Positions 26,489-35,585 of a stretch of DNA of 64,000 nucleotides are shown here, piece after piece. The stretch spans positions 310,001 to 374,000 of the forward strand of contig NZ_CP076668.1 of the NCBI RefSeq assembly GCF_018968705.1, read 5' to 3'. Position 1 is the first letter of the stretch. The number at the start of each line of letters is the position of its first letter. Both the position numbers and the translations under genes were made by a program. This DNA is from Pseudomonas lijiangensis (GTDB lineage: Bacteria > Pseudomonadota > Gammaproteobacteria > Pseudomonadales > Pseudomonadaceae). A model generated the notes under the pieces. That model saw nothing but the letters and a program-made list of their open reading frames with translations, had not been told where the DNA came from and searched no databases.

Positions 26489-26959
26489 TTATAAGTTTTC
26501 TATATTTTCTGGGCCGCCATCTCTGATCAGCTTACTTATATTTAAGTTATAGTTTTCAACATCCTGAGCGCTGTTAGATCTGCCAATCTCTTCTTTTAGC
26601 AGTCTCATTACACTTGAAACAATTTTTTTTCCGTCAGTTCCTAAATCACGGATCAAATCGAACCCATTCTCAGATAGTTCTGGAATTTTCTTCCTCATAT
26701 GGTAGTAACAGATGATGTTTTCCAATAGGTCGCTTGCTTCTTCTCGCGTTTCTTCAATGCTTAGCACGTATTTTTCAAACGCGTCTTTTAGCAGGGCGGT
26801 TGGATTTTTTTGTAACTTTAAAAAGCTACATAGGCCGGACCAGTTGATAGCATGAAGTTGTGTCCCCCAGTCAGGGTCTCTTGTAAAATAAATACCGCTC
26901 CCTCTGAAGTATGCTGGAAACTCATTTCTCCTTAAAGCTTTTTCAAAGTTGCTAATCAT
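26489..26959 (-). CDS. Immunity protein 1, partner of full-length Rhs
   Basis: 156 residues from the ATG at 26959, overlapping the TGA of the rhs gene (ATGA). It shares NFEKALRRNEFPAYFRGSG, DPDWGTQLHAINW, CYYHMRKK and GGPENIENL with its paralogs. Cytosolic, helical, unrecognised family. It should protect the producer from the C-terminal toxin of the Rhs protein encoded at 26956. An upstream in-frame start would add five residues. Confidence 0.82.
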   Translation of the reverse strand: MISNFEKALRRNEFPAYFRGSGIYFTRDPDWGTQLHAINWSGLCSFLKLQKNPTALLKDAFEKYVLSIEETREEASDLLENIICYYHMRKKIPELSENGFDLIRDLGTDGKKIVSSVMRLLKEEIGRSNSAQDVENYNLNISKLIRDGGPENIENL

Positions 26960-29900
26960 TGAAGTTGTTCCCATTCATCGAATTGGTTTAGGAGCTTGTT
27001 TACATCTTTTCCGTGATTAATTTCTTCCGACCCTACCAAGGCCGCTTCTTTAGTTCCACTTTTGGTCTCGCCTCCTGGTACCCATTCTTTAGGATAAGCG
27101 CCTGCCTCATTTCCATGTGGTAGCTCATATTTGAATCTAGGGTCGCCAGGCTTGATTTTTACGAGATAGATTCTTTTATCTGAAAGATCCCCAGATCCAA
27201 GATTTAGCTCTCTATTTAATACCTGCCAATTCCCCCCGCTTGCCTTGTATTTGGCAATTACAGCGTCCATTTCTGATGGCAAACCAACAAATTTTCTTGG
27301 TGGGAAGGTTGGGTAACTAGAAAGTTCGATCCAGTCATCAATAACAACGAAAGAACTACCCTGTGTTCTAAAAGCTTCCTCATGTAAATTTACATATTCA
27401 TCAGGTAAATATTCACGGACATTACCAGGCCTGTTTCCTTTCTCAAGATTGATAATCTCATCGTATTTATCTTGAGTCATGGGTATGCGATCAGGCTTCG
27501 TCGCATTCGCAGTGTTATTGGGAAGAGCGGTTCCTGATCCTGGACAGCTATCACTCAACCCCAACGGATCCACCCACCCCGTAGGGTTAGGCACATACCG
27601 GTAATTATTCAACCCACCCGCCAGCTTGATCGGATCAGGCGTCAAAAACCGTCCAGTCCCCGGATTGTAGTAGCGATGCCGGTTGTAGTGTAACCCTGTC
27701 TCCGTATCGAAATACTGACCCTGGAAGCGCAGCGGGTTGTCGATTTCGGCGATGTCCAGGGCGGCGAGGTTGCCGTAGGCGCGGTATTTGGCGGACCACA
27801 TGATCTCGCCGCTGTAGTCGGTGAGTTCCTGTGGCGTGCCGAGGTGGTCGAGCTGGTAGTAGAACGGCGTGGCTTTGCGTGGGCCTTCGCCGTCGAGCAT
27901 GGCCAGCGGGCGGAAGCTGCCGGGTTCGTAGATGTAGCTGCGATAACGGTTGTCGGCGCTTTCGGCGACGAGGCGTTCGCCTTGCCAGAGGAATTCGGTG
28001 GTGTGGCCGTCGACGGTCTTGGCGATGCGGCGCCCGAAGGCGTCGTATTTGTAGCTGGCGACACTGCCGCCCGGTAGGCTGACACCGATCAGGCGATGTT
28101 GGGCGTCGTAGCGGTATTCGGTGACGAGTTTCTGCCCGGCACCACGACGCTCGCGGATCTGGTTGCCGTAGGCGTCGTAGTCGTAATGGCGGTCGCCTTG
28201 CATCAGCAGGCGGTTGCCTTTGACGTTGGCCAGGTTTGCTGTGGGCAAATCGCCCTGGCCCAGCAGGTTACCGGCCGGGTCGTGGGCGAAGGTTTCCGGT
28301 GTGTTGCCACGAACGTTGATCAGACGGTCCAGCGGGTCGTAATGGAAACTGCGGTTGCCCTTGCGGCTGTCATCGATCCCCGCCAGGTTGCCGTTGGCAT
28401 CGTAGGCGTAGCGACGCTGGAACAGATCACGATCCTGCTGGCTGACGCTGTGAGCCTGCAGGCGACCTTGTTCGTCGTACTGATACTGGCTGAGCAACAG
28501 ACCCTGCTGACGCTGCCGCTCCCGTCCGCCACTGAACTGGTGAGCCGTCAGGCGCGAACCGTTGAGGTCGATGCTGCTCAGTTGCCCGCCGCGATGATGG
28601 TGGTAGTCCAGCTTGCTGCCATCCGGCAGGCGACAGTGTTTGAGCTGGCCGACGCTGTCGTACTCGTAGCGCAGGGTGCCCCAGCCCTGGTGTTCGGTGA
28701 TGAGGCGGTCTTGCAGGTCGTATTCGTAGGCCAGCGGCCAGTTGCCGTCGTCGACATTGACCAGGCGGCCAAGGGCGTCGTAGCTGTAGTGAATCTGTTC
28801 GCCGTCGGGCAGGGTCTTGACCAACAGGCGGCCAGCAGCATCGCGCTGGTACTCGGTGACCAGCTCGCTGTCGTCATCGCCGAATTCGGTTTTCTTCAGC
28901 AACTGGCCGTTGAGGTCGTATTCATACGCGGTGCGGTGACCGTCGAAACCGGTTTCCTGCTGGATCAGGCCATTCGAGTAGTAATTGAGGTGGTAACGCT
29001 CGCCACGCTCGTTCTCGATTTCGGTGAGCAGCAGGCGCGAGTTGTCGTAGCGGTAGCGCAACTGGCTGCCGTCGGGATTGATGCGGCGGCTGACCAGGTG
29101 CAGGTTGTCGGCGTATTCGTAACGGGTGATACGGCCCAGCTCATCGCGCTCGGCGGTGACGCGGCCATACGGGTTGTAAGCGAAGGCGCGGGTGGCACCG
29201 CCGGGCAAGGTGACCTGGCTCAGGCGATTGACCGCATCCCATTGGTAATGGGTGATGGCACCGGTTTCGTCCTGACGGGTGATCTGCCGACCGAGGGCGT
29301 CATAACGGTATTTGCGCTGGCCGCCGTCGGGCAGGCGTTCTTCCAGCAATTGGCCCAGACCGTTCCAGCCCAGTTGATGACGGCTGCCATCGGGATGACG
29401 GATTTCCAGCAGACGGCCCTGACGGTCGTAGCTGTAATGGGTTTCGTTGCCGTGGGGGTCGATCTGCCGGGTAATGTCGCCTTGTTCGTTACGGTCATAT
29501 TGCCAGCGGGCTTTGCCGCGCAGGACCTCGACCAGTTGCCCGTCGAAGTAGTTGTAACGGATCGTCGCGTCTTCCGGCGGGATCACGGCGATCAGGCGCC
29601 CGGCGTCGTTGTACTGATACTCGGTAATGGCCCCCAGCGGATCTTTTACGGCAATCAGGCGGCCTTTATCGTCATAGGCTTTCTGGGTTTGTGCGCCATC
29701 GGGAGTGGTTTCGCTGATCAGGCGGGCATTTTCGTCATGCACGTAAACCTGTTCGCTGCCGTCGGCGTTATGGACAGTGACCGTGCCTTTGTCGTCCCAC
29801 TCATAACGCGCTTCGAGTTGCGAGTAGTTGGCCCAGTGATGCACGCAGCGCGAGAGCTTGCCTTCGCGCTCCCATTCCCAGAAGAAGCTGGCACCACCGG

Positions 29901-31929
29901 CCATTTGCCGTTCCAGAATGACGTGCTGGTCGTTGTAGCGGTAATGCTCGGTTTCCCCCACCGCATTGGTGGCAGAGACGAGTTGGTGCTTGTCGTTGTA
30001 GCCGTAGGTGACAAAGGTCTGGAGGGTCAGCCACGGGTCCTGACGCTCGCCACGCTCGTCATACTCCGGACGTTGTTGCTGATGATCCACGGCGACGATA
30101 TGCCGGTCGTCGTAGCGCAAGAGCAGGGCGCGGCCAGCACCGTTGTCGATGCGCTGAATCCGGTCCACCAGGTCGTACGTGATATGGACCTGGTTGTCGT
30201 ACGGGTCACTGATGGTGGTCAGGCGACCGGCACGGAAGTGATAGAAGCGTGCTTTTGCCCCGGCCTGGGTCAGGATCAGTTCGCCAGGAGCATCCCCGAG
30301 GTAAATGGCGGCCTGGGCAAGGCTGTTGGTGATGGCCGGACGTTGCTCGGTCGGCATCGGGAAGCGGGTCTGACGGTTTTCGTTGTCCGTCCAGAGCACG
30401 CCTTCATCGTCCAGTTGCAGACGATGAGACAGCGAATGGCTCCAGCCATGGCCCAGACGGCTATCGATTTCGACCGCACTGCTGCGGTACAGGCGCGTCC
30501 ACTCCAGAGGCAGCAAACCACCGAGCTCGCCATCGGTCAGGGTCAGCAGTTCTTCGCCGGTCACCATCGATACCGGTTCGCCGTTGGTGCAGGTCTTGTC
30601 TGCGCACTGGGCGGGCTGCTTGGCAGGCGTTTCTGATTGCTTGGCAGCGTCGTCGGTCTTTTCCGCCTGTTCCATGCGCGTTGCATTTTCTTTCTTGCCG
30701 CGTGCATGAATCTGCGCATCGGTTTCGACTTCACCGCCTGAAACGGGTGCTTTGCGCTTGGGGGCCGTCGCGGTTTCTGCAGGTTTGGGCGCGGCGATTT
30801 CAACGCTGGTCTTGCGCGCCGGGTTCATTGGCGAGTTGCCATTGAGCAGCAGGGGCTTGGCGGTTTCCGCGTGGCCGGTCGCGTTCTTCTTGCTGATCTT
30901 CATCAGCATGGACGTGAAGTCTTCGATCAGCTTCATGACCTTGCCGCTGTTTTTGGCAGCATTGAGGCCTTTGGCGCTGACCCGTACAGCCAGGCCGATA
31001 CCGCCCGTGAGGACGATACCGATCAGGATGTTCAGCAGCACTTCGGTGGTCAGTTCCGCCAGCACTTCCGTGCAGGTCTGTGGCGGCAGCATCTTGACCC
31101 AGGCCACGATTGCCGCGACGTAGATCCACATCAGTGGTTCGTCGCTGGCGATCAGCAGGGCCGTCTGAATCGCTCCCTTGGAGGCGTTATAGATCTTCTT
31201 GATCTCTTCCTCGGTGAAGAACTTCTTGAGCTTTTCGTAGTTCTCGCGGGGATGAGCAACCAGGTCGTACAGACCCTTGATATCGCCCCACAGGCCCATG
31301 ATCGCCTTGAGGAAGCCTTTCCAGGCAGACTCCAGTTGTTGCATCGCCTTGCCGGCCATGGACGCGCTGCTATGCGCTTGCCATAGAGGCAAAAAGTCGG
31401 TGCTCCATTCGGTTTGCAGCCAGCCGCTCAGATCACCGATAACGCCTTGATAAGAGTTGAACAGGCTGTCGATCTGCGCACGGGTAGGGTTCGGGAAAAA
31501 GGTGATCTTGTATTGCTGATTAGGCTTGAGGCCGGGGACTTCCAGAATCCCGCTCGGGCCGATTTTCAGATCGATCGCCTGGCCCACTTCGTTTTTGCCG
31601 TAGACCACTCCATCTTCCACAGGCACCAGACGCACCGGCGTATTGCCAATCGGCACAAAGCGCGCTGATTCGAAGCTGTGTACAAGCTTCAGTTTGCCGT
31701 TGGCCGGGCAGTTGGCATACAGGGTGTTTGGCTGTTTGCTGTCCTTGTCCGCAGTGCCGACCTCGTCGCCCACCTTGAACTGCTGTTCGGCATCCAGCAC
31801 GCCGCCATACCAGGCTTCGGCATGTTCGCGGTAATCGGCCAGGCATTTCTTGAAGTCGTTGATGATGGCCTGAGCATCAGGCTGTTTGGCCGTGAGGGCT
31901 CCGGTGAATCCGCCCATCAAAACGCTCAT
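26956..31929 (-). CDS. Full-length Rhs T6SS effector with C-terminal toxin
   Basis: 1,657 residues. N-terminal domain about 1-270, without PAAR; hydrophobic segments about 275-330; a lysine/alanine-rich linker to about 450; DUF6531 start of the cage (NGEPVSMVTGEELL); YD repeats (GRVTAERDELGRITRYEY and many more); core end at DPLGLS, about residue 1459; then a toxin domain of about 198 residues. The toxin is not recognised; residues conserved in all three variants include FVGLPSEMD, NRELNLG, NEAGAYPKEW and GGETKSGTKEAAL. The gene overlaps DUF4123 and immunity genes by ATGA at both ends. Presumably loaded on VgrG and delivered by the type VI system. Confidence 0.9.
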   Translation of the reverse strand: MSVLMGGFTGALTAKQPDAQAIINDFKKCLADYREHAEAWYGGVLDAEQQFKVGDEVGTADKDSKQPNTLYANCPANGKLKLVHSFESARFVPIGNTPVRLVPVEDGVVYGKNEVGQAIDLKIGPSGILEVPGLKPNQQYKITFFPNPTRAQIDSLFNSYQGVIGDLSGWLQTEWSTDFLPLWQAHSSASMAGKAMQQLESAWKGFLKAIMGLWGDIKGLYDLVAHPRENYEKLKKFFTEEEIKKIYNASKGAIQTALLIASDEPLMWIYVAAIVAWVKMLPPQTCTEVLAELTTEVLLNILIGIVLTGGIGLAVRVSAKGLNAAKNSGKVMKLIEDFTSMLMKISKKNATGHAETAKPLLLNGNSPMNPARKTSVEIAAPKPAETATAPKRKAPVSGGEVETDAQIHARGKKENATRMEQAEKTDDAAKQSETPAKQPAQCADKTCTNGEPVSMVTGEELLTLTDGELGGLLPLEWTRLYRSSAVEIDSRLGHGWSHSLSHRLQLDDEGVLWTDNENRQTRFPMPTEQRPAITNSLAQAAIYLGDAPGELILTQAGAKARFYHFRAGRLTTISDPYDNQVHITYDLVDRIQRIDNGAGRALLLRYDDRHIVAVDHQQQRPEYDERGERQDPWLTLQTFVTYGYNDKHQLVSATNAVGETEHYRYNDQHVILERQMAGGASFFWEWEREGKLSRCVHHWANYSQLEARYEWDDKGTVTVHNADGSEQVYVHDENARLISETTPDGAQTQKAYDDKGRLIAVKDPLGAITEYQYNDAGRLIAVIPPEDATIRYNYFDGQLVEVLRGKARWQYDRNEQGDITRQIDPHGNETHYSYDRQGRLLEIRHPDGSRHQLGWNGLGQLLEERLPDGGQRKYRYDALGRQITRQDETGAITHYQWDAVNRLSQVTLPGGATRAFAYNPYGRVTAERDELGRITRYEYADNLHLVSRRINPDGSQLRYRYDNSRLLLTEIENERGERYHLNYYSNGLIQQETGFDGHRTAYEYDLNGQLLKKTEFGDDDSELVTEYQRDAAGRLLVKTLPDGEQIHYSYDALGRLVNVDDGNWPLAYEYDLQDRLITEHQGWGTLRYEYDSVGQLKHCRLPDGSKLDYHHHRGGQLSSIDLNGSRLTAHQFSGGRERQRQQGLLLSQYQYDEQGRLQAHSVSQQDRDLFQRRYAYDANGNLAGIDDSRKGNRSFHYDPLDRLINVRGNTPETFAHDPAGNLLGQGDLPTANLANVKGNRLLMQGDRHYDYDAYGNQIRERRGAGQKLVTEYRYDAQHRLIGVSLPGGSVASYKYDAFGRRIAKTVDGHTTEFLWQGERLVAESADNRYRSYIYEPGSFRPLAMLDGEGPRKATPFYYQLDHLGTPQELTDYSGEIMWSAKYRAYGNLAALDIAEIDNPLRFQGQYFDTETGLHYNRHRYYNPGTGRFLTPDPIKLAGGLNNYRYVPNPTGWVDPLGLSDSCPGSGTALPNNTANATKPDRIPMTQDKYDEIINLEKGNRPGNVREYLPDEYVNLHEEAFRTQGSSFVVIDDWIELSSYPTFPPRKFVGLPSEMDAVIAKYKASGGNWQVLNRELNLGSGDLSDKRIYLVKIKPGDPRFKYELPHGNEAGAYPKEWVPGGETKSGTKEAALVGSEEINHGKDVNKLLNQFDEWEQLQ

Positions 31930-32702
31930 GCCGCCACCTCATTTTCCAGATGAGCCTTCAACAGCCCGGTAAAGTTTTCTTCCTTGAGCGGCGTGCGCTT
32001 CACGAAGCGCGCCACTTTTTCTCGCAGGTTGGATTCGGGGAACGAGAAGTACAGTTCGGCATGTTCATCCAGCAACCACTGCATCATGTTGTCGATGATG
32101 GTTGACGGGTTTTCAGCCATCAGGCCATCCAGCAGTGTCTGAGGCACTTCCCACCACGGCCAGTCCTTCGCTTTCGGCACCGACCTTGGCGCGACTTCCA
32201 GACTGCGGCCATTGATCAGATAGCGCTCGAACATCGGCATCAGTTCACCCGCCGAATCACCCAGCCCTTTCAGGATCGGATAGATATGCCGCCCATCCCA
32301 GAACCGGAAAAACACCTCGGTTTCGTCGGGCATTTTCACTTGGGTCAGGCTGCGCAGGTGTTCGAATACGGTATCGGGTTCCGAGCGCGATACGGCGAGC
32401 CAGCCCCAATCCTGAGCGTCAGTTTCGGCGATCCATTGCATGAAGCCAGCATCGGGTTTCAGCTCGACAAGGTAGGGCATCACGGGCTGCCAGTCGGCGT
32501 AAGGTGTGCCGCTCCAGATCGGGATCAGTTGCGGCGCATGGCTTTGCTGGTAGAAGGCCTTGAGGGGCTCGGCGTCGCTGGCCGCACTGATGATCAGGTA
32601 CAGGCGCTCGCCTGGTTGCAGCGGCTGTTCTGCCAGCCATGCCGTTGGGCTCAAAAGATCAGATTGCACAGGCACCGTCCTTGCACTTCTCGCATTCTTC
32701 AC
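31926..32702 (-). CDS. DUF4123 T6SS adaptor/chaperone
   Basis: Up to 258 residues. DUF4123 features: YLIISAASD near the start, LVELKPDAGFMQWI, WGWLAVSRSEPDTVFEHLR, and FFRFWDGRHIYPIL. DUF4123 (Tap/TEC) proteins load a specific effector onto VgrG. The order vgrG-DUF4123-rhs fits that role for the Rhs encoded next, with ATGA overlap. The 5' end overlaps vgrG by 44 bases; GTG codons at 32675 or 32669 are alternative starts that would shorten the overlap. Confidence 0.88.
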   Translation of the reverse strand: MKNARSARTVPVQSDLLSPTAWLAEQPLQPGERLYLIISAASDAEPLKAFYQQSHAPQLIPIWSGTPYADWQPVMPYLVELKPDAGFMQWIAETDAQDWGWLAVSRSEPDTVFEHLRSLTQVKMPDETEVFFRFWDGRHIYPILKGLGDSAGELMPMFERYLINGRSLEVAPRSVPKAKDWPWWEVPQTLLDGLMAENPSTIIDNMMQWLLDEHAELYFSFPESNLREKVARFVKRTPLKEENFTGLLKAHLENEVAA

Positions 32703-34701
32703 AGAACGGCGCGTTGCGTTTAAGCGTATTGATTTGCGCGGGTGTCAGCACTGCACCGGCTCTGGCGGCATCGGCCTGTTTCAACAATCCGGGCAGCAAT
32801 GCCGCTATGCCAGACCCGACGCCCGGGCTGCCGCCGGTATTGACGTTGACCACCGGCCCGCTGATTGTCACGCCACTGGCGTCGATTTTGACGAAGCTGC
32901 CACCCGCCTTGAACGTCAGCTCGCTACCGGCTTCCAGGACGATCTTGATGCCGCTGTCGAGGTGAATCTCCTGCCCGGCCTCAATGAACTGCCCTGTCCC
33001 GATCTTGACGTGCTGGTTGGTCGCAACAGTCAGGTGATCGTCGGCCCGAGCTTCGACCTTGCGGTCGGCATAGGTCGTGTGATGTTCCTCAGCCTTGAAC
33101 TCGCTGTAGCTGTTCTGCTCGACGGTGTCGTGGCGTTCGTTGCCGACGCGGATCTTCTGGTCGTGCTCGACGTTCTCGTCCCAGTCGCGCTGGGCGTGGA
33201 GGTAGATCTGTTCCTGACCTTTCTTGTCCTCGATGCGCAGTTCGTTGTAACCGCCGCCGCCCGGTGAACTCAGGGTCTTGAAGGTGCTGCGGGTCTTGTT
33301 GGTCGGCAGTTCGTAGGGGACGACGTTTTCCTTGTGGTACAGGCAGCCGCTGATCAGCGGTTGATCGGGGTCGCCTTCCAGGAAGCTGACCAGTACTTCC
33401 ATGCCGATGCGCGGGATGGCGATGCCGCCGTACTGGGCGCCGGCCCAGGCGGACGAGACGCGCAGCCAGCAACTGGTCTTGTCGTCGGCCTGGCCTTCGC
33501 GGTCCCAGTGGAACTGGACCTTGACGCGGCCATATTGGTCGCAGTGGATTTCTTCACCTTTCGGGCCGGTCACCACGGCGCTCTGGCTGCCCAGGATGCG
33601 CGGTTTGGGGTGCAGCAGCGGCGGGCGGTTGGGCACGTCCCAGGGCGTGGCCTGGAAGCGGTTGCGATAACCCTGATGGAAATCGTCCTTGAGAGTCGTG
33701 GTGTCGCTGGTGACCGACTCTTCCAGCACTTGAGGCTGTTTGCCCTCGTGGATGATTTCGGTCAGCAGCCACAGGTCGTTCCATTTGGCCTTGGGGTGTT
33801 GGGTCAGGGCGAGGAAGTGGCCGCTGACCAGCAACGGTTGATCACTTTTGCCTTCGGCCAGCTGGTAGTCGCTGCGATGACGCTCAAGGGCGCGCTTGGC
33901 CAGGTGCTTGCCGCGCTCGCGGTCCACGAAGCGGCCCGGATAGTCGTAGTCTTCGAGGTCGGGCAGGGCGTTGCCACGGTTTTCGCTTTCCAGCGTCAGG
34001 CGCGGTTTCTCGAAGTCGTAGTCGCGGCGGGTGGTGCGGCTGGTACGGGTTTCCAGGCGCAGGTCGAAGCGCTTGATGACCGGGTCGTTGGCGACCAGGC
34101 CGGAGTCTTGCTGATAGGCCACAGGGGCGAGTTTCGGGAACACCGTCTGGTCATCGCCGAACACCAGCTTGTGGCCCGTGCTGCTGTGCTGGAAGTGGTA
34201 GTGAATCCCTTCTTCCTCGCACAGGCGCTGGATGAAGTGCAGGTCCGATTCATCGTACTGAACGCAGTAGATGCGCTCGGGATAAACCGACCCGACCTTG
34301 AATTCGTAGGCGTTGCTCTGGATGCCATGCTCTTCGAGGACCTGGCCGATGATTTTCGGCACGCTGAGGTTCTGGAAGATGCGCTGGTTGATGCGGTGGG
34401 CCAGGTAGGACAGTTGCGGGCGAAGGGTCACCGAGTAACGGGTCAGTCGCTTGCCGGAATCACCCTGGGCGGCGCGATAGATCTGGCCATGAATGCCGCT
34501 GCCGTCCGGCGAAAGCTGCAGGAAGGCGGGTTTGTGCAACAGGGTTTCAAGGTCCAGGGACGGCTGCTCGCTGACCAGTTCCACGTCGAACACGAACGGC
34601 TGGCTGATGGCTTCCCGCCCGTTGAGGGCCAGGACCTGCAGGTCGCTGTTTAAACCTTCTACGGTCAGGCTGAAGTGAGTCTGATTGGCCGGCGCGAACA
34701 T
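32659..34701 (-). CDS. vgrG: VgrG spike protein
   Basis: 680 residues: gp27-like N-terminal part (to about 370), gp5 OB-fold (GRVKVQFHWDREGQADDKTSCWLR), and the long beta-helix spike (YLHAQRDWDENVEHDQ, TVATNQHVKIG). A C-terminal tail after about residue 640 ends in a cysteine cluster, CEECEKCKDGAC. The spike is the tip of the type VI tail and should carry the DUF4123-loaded Rhs. No PAAR gene adjoins, and the Rhs N-terminus lacks a PAAR motif, so the tip protein must come from elsewhere or the Cys tail replaces it. It lies 78 bases after hcp. Confidence 0.95.
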   Translation of the reverse strand: MFAPANQTHFSLTVEGLNSDLQVLALNGREAISQPFVFDVELVSEQPSLDLETLLHKPAFLQLSPDGSGIHGQIYRAAQGDSGKRLTRYSVTLRPQLSYLAHRINQRIFQNLSVPKIIGQVLEEHGIQSNAYEFKVGSVYPERIYCVQYDESDLHFIQRLCEEEGIHYHFQHSSTGHKLVFGDDQTVFPKLAPVAYQQDSGLVANDPVIKRFDLRLETRTSRTTRRDYDFEKPRLTLESENRGNALPDLEDYDYPGRFVDRERGKHLAKRALERHRSDYQLAEGKSDQPLLVSGHFLALTQHPKAKWNDLWLLTEIIHEGKQPQVLEESVTSDTTTLKDDFHQGYRNRFQATPWDVPNRPPLLHPKPRILGSQSAVVTGPKGEEIHCDQYGRVKVQFHWDREGQADDKTSCWLRVSSAWAGAQYGGIAIPRIGMEVLVSFLEGDPDQPLISGCLYHKENVVPYELPTNKTRSTFKTLSSPGGGGYNELRIEDKKGQEQIYLHAQRDWDENVEHDQKIRVGNERHDTVEQNSYSEFKAEEHHTTYADRKVEARADDHLTVATNQHVKIGTGQFIEAGQEIHLDSGIKIVLEAGSELTFKAGGSFVKIDASGVTISGPVVNVNTGGSPGVGSGIAALLPGLLKQADAARAGAVLTPAQINTLKRNAPFCEECEKCKDGACAI

Positions 34702-34735
34702 CCCTTGTTCCTCGATTCTGAAAGGGCGTAAACAA

Positions 34736-34761
34736 CATCGACCAGCAGAGGCCGGTCGATG
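34736..34761. repeat. Hairpin between hcp and vgrG
   Basis: CATCGACC and GGTCGATG form an 8-bp stem with a 10-base loop in the hcp-vgrG gap. No T-run follows on the minus strand, so it may reduce read-through or stabilise hcp mRNA rather than end transcription. Confidence 0.45.
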
Positions 34762-34779
34762 CTTGAAACCTCAGCCGTA

Positions 34780-35295
34780 TCAGGCCACAGGCGAACGCCA
34801 GTCATCGGAACCCGAAGTACCGGAGACTTCGTGGGTCCAGGTGATTTTGCGGTAGGTCATTTCGATGTCTTCCAGGTGCGTGAAATGCGCGTTCGCAGGA
34901 TCCTGGCAGTTGTGCATGTAGTCCTTGGAGCTGACGAGGATCGCGTCTTCCAGAACGGTGGTGTAGTAGTGCTCTTGAGTGCCTTGAGCGGAGGTGCGGA
35001 ACCATTTGATTTCGACTTTGCTCAGGCGCTCGCCGGAAGTCAGGGCCGCTTGCAGCAGAGGCGAGGACTTGTCGAAAACCTTGGTGATTTTCACCGGCTT
35101 GTGAACGCGCTGGCCGGTTGGCTGGCCGGACTGTGGGTCACGCGGGATGATCACGTCGTGATGGAACGCCTGGACCATCACTTCGTCTTCGTGGCCTTCC
35201 TGAAAGGTGTTGCCCACGGAGTCGGCGGTGAAGGCGCCGGCAGTGATCAGGCCTTGTTTTTCGCCGGTGATGGACATGTACGCGGGTGTAGCCAT
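34780..35295 (-). CDS. hcp: Hcp tube protein
   Basis: 171 residues from the ATG at 35295 (GGAGAGC upstream); an in-frame start at 35367 would add 24 unrelated residues. Hcp1-family features: PAYMSITGEKQGLITAG near the N-terminus, VMVQAFHHDVIIPRD, HKPVKITKVFDKSSPLL and the late MTYRKITWTHEVSG. It forms hexameric rings of the type VI inner tube. It is the first gene of the minus-strand hcp-vgrG-DUF4123-rhs-immunity operon. The structural T6SS genes are not in this window, so this is an orphan cargo island. Confidence 0.95.
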   Translation of the reverse strand: MATPAYMSITGEKQGLITAGAFTADSVGNTFQEGHEDEVMVQAFHHDVIIPRDPQSGQPTGQRVHKPVKITKVFDKSSPLLQAALTSGERLSKVEIKWFRTSAQGTQEHYYTTVLEDAILVSSKDYMHNCQDPANAHFTHLEDIEMTYRKITWTHEVSGTSGSDDWRSPVA

Positions 35296-35461
35296 GGATG
35301 CTCTCCTTGCTGAAACTTGAGGGTCCCGGGAGGCGAATTTGCCTGATGGGTGGCAAATACTGATCAAGCTTTGTGCCAGAAAGAATATTTACTATATAAA
35401 TCAGATAGATATGAAATTAATCATCCGGTTTTCATGATTTTTACGTGGAAAACCCTATGAA

Positions 35462-35505
35462 AGTGCGCAAGAAGTTGCGCACCACTGCGCAACTTCTTGC
35501 GCACT
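35462..35505. repeat. 44-bp perfect inverted repeat
   Basis: AGTGCGCAAGAAGTTGCGCA, four bases, then its exact reverse complement. Each arm is itself a palindrome of form TGCGCAA-N4-TTGCGCA. It lies about 170 bases upstream of hcp and divergent from it. A third copy of the unit follows at 35567-35585. Confidence 0.75.
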
Positions 35506-35552
35506 TGGCTGGAGGGCTTGAGCGGCGTGAGTCAGAGAGAACTGATCACAGG

Positions 35553-35561
35553 TTATCCACA
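35553..35561 (+). promoter_or_regulatory. Perfect DnaA box
   Basis: TTATCCACA matches the E. coli DnaA-box consensus exactly. It lies between the second and third TGCGCAA-N4-TTGCGCA units. A single box is weak evidence for an origin; it may be a relic of a plasmid or a chance match. Confidence 0.4.
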
Positions 35562-35566
35562 GAAAA

Positions 35567-35585
35567 GTGCGCAACTTCTTGCGCA
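35567..35585. repeat. Third TGCGCAA-N4-TTGCGCA unit
   Basis: GTGCGCAACTTCTTGCGCA, identical to the right arm of the 44-bp inverted repeat. Spacing between the second and third units is about 80 bases. Confidence 0.7.

Noticed and set aside
20090..31929. Regularly repeated short words suggesting a CRISPR array or satellite
   Set aside because: They are YD-repeat codons inside long open frames, without constant repeats and unique spacers.
35553..35561. Replication origin suggested by a DnaA box
   Set aside because: Only one box, no iteron set of the usual kind, no rep, parA or dnaA gene nearby. Kept as a curiosity rather than called an origin.
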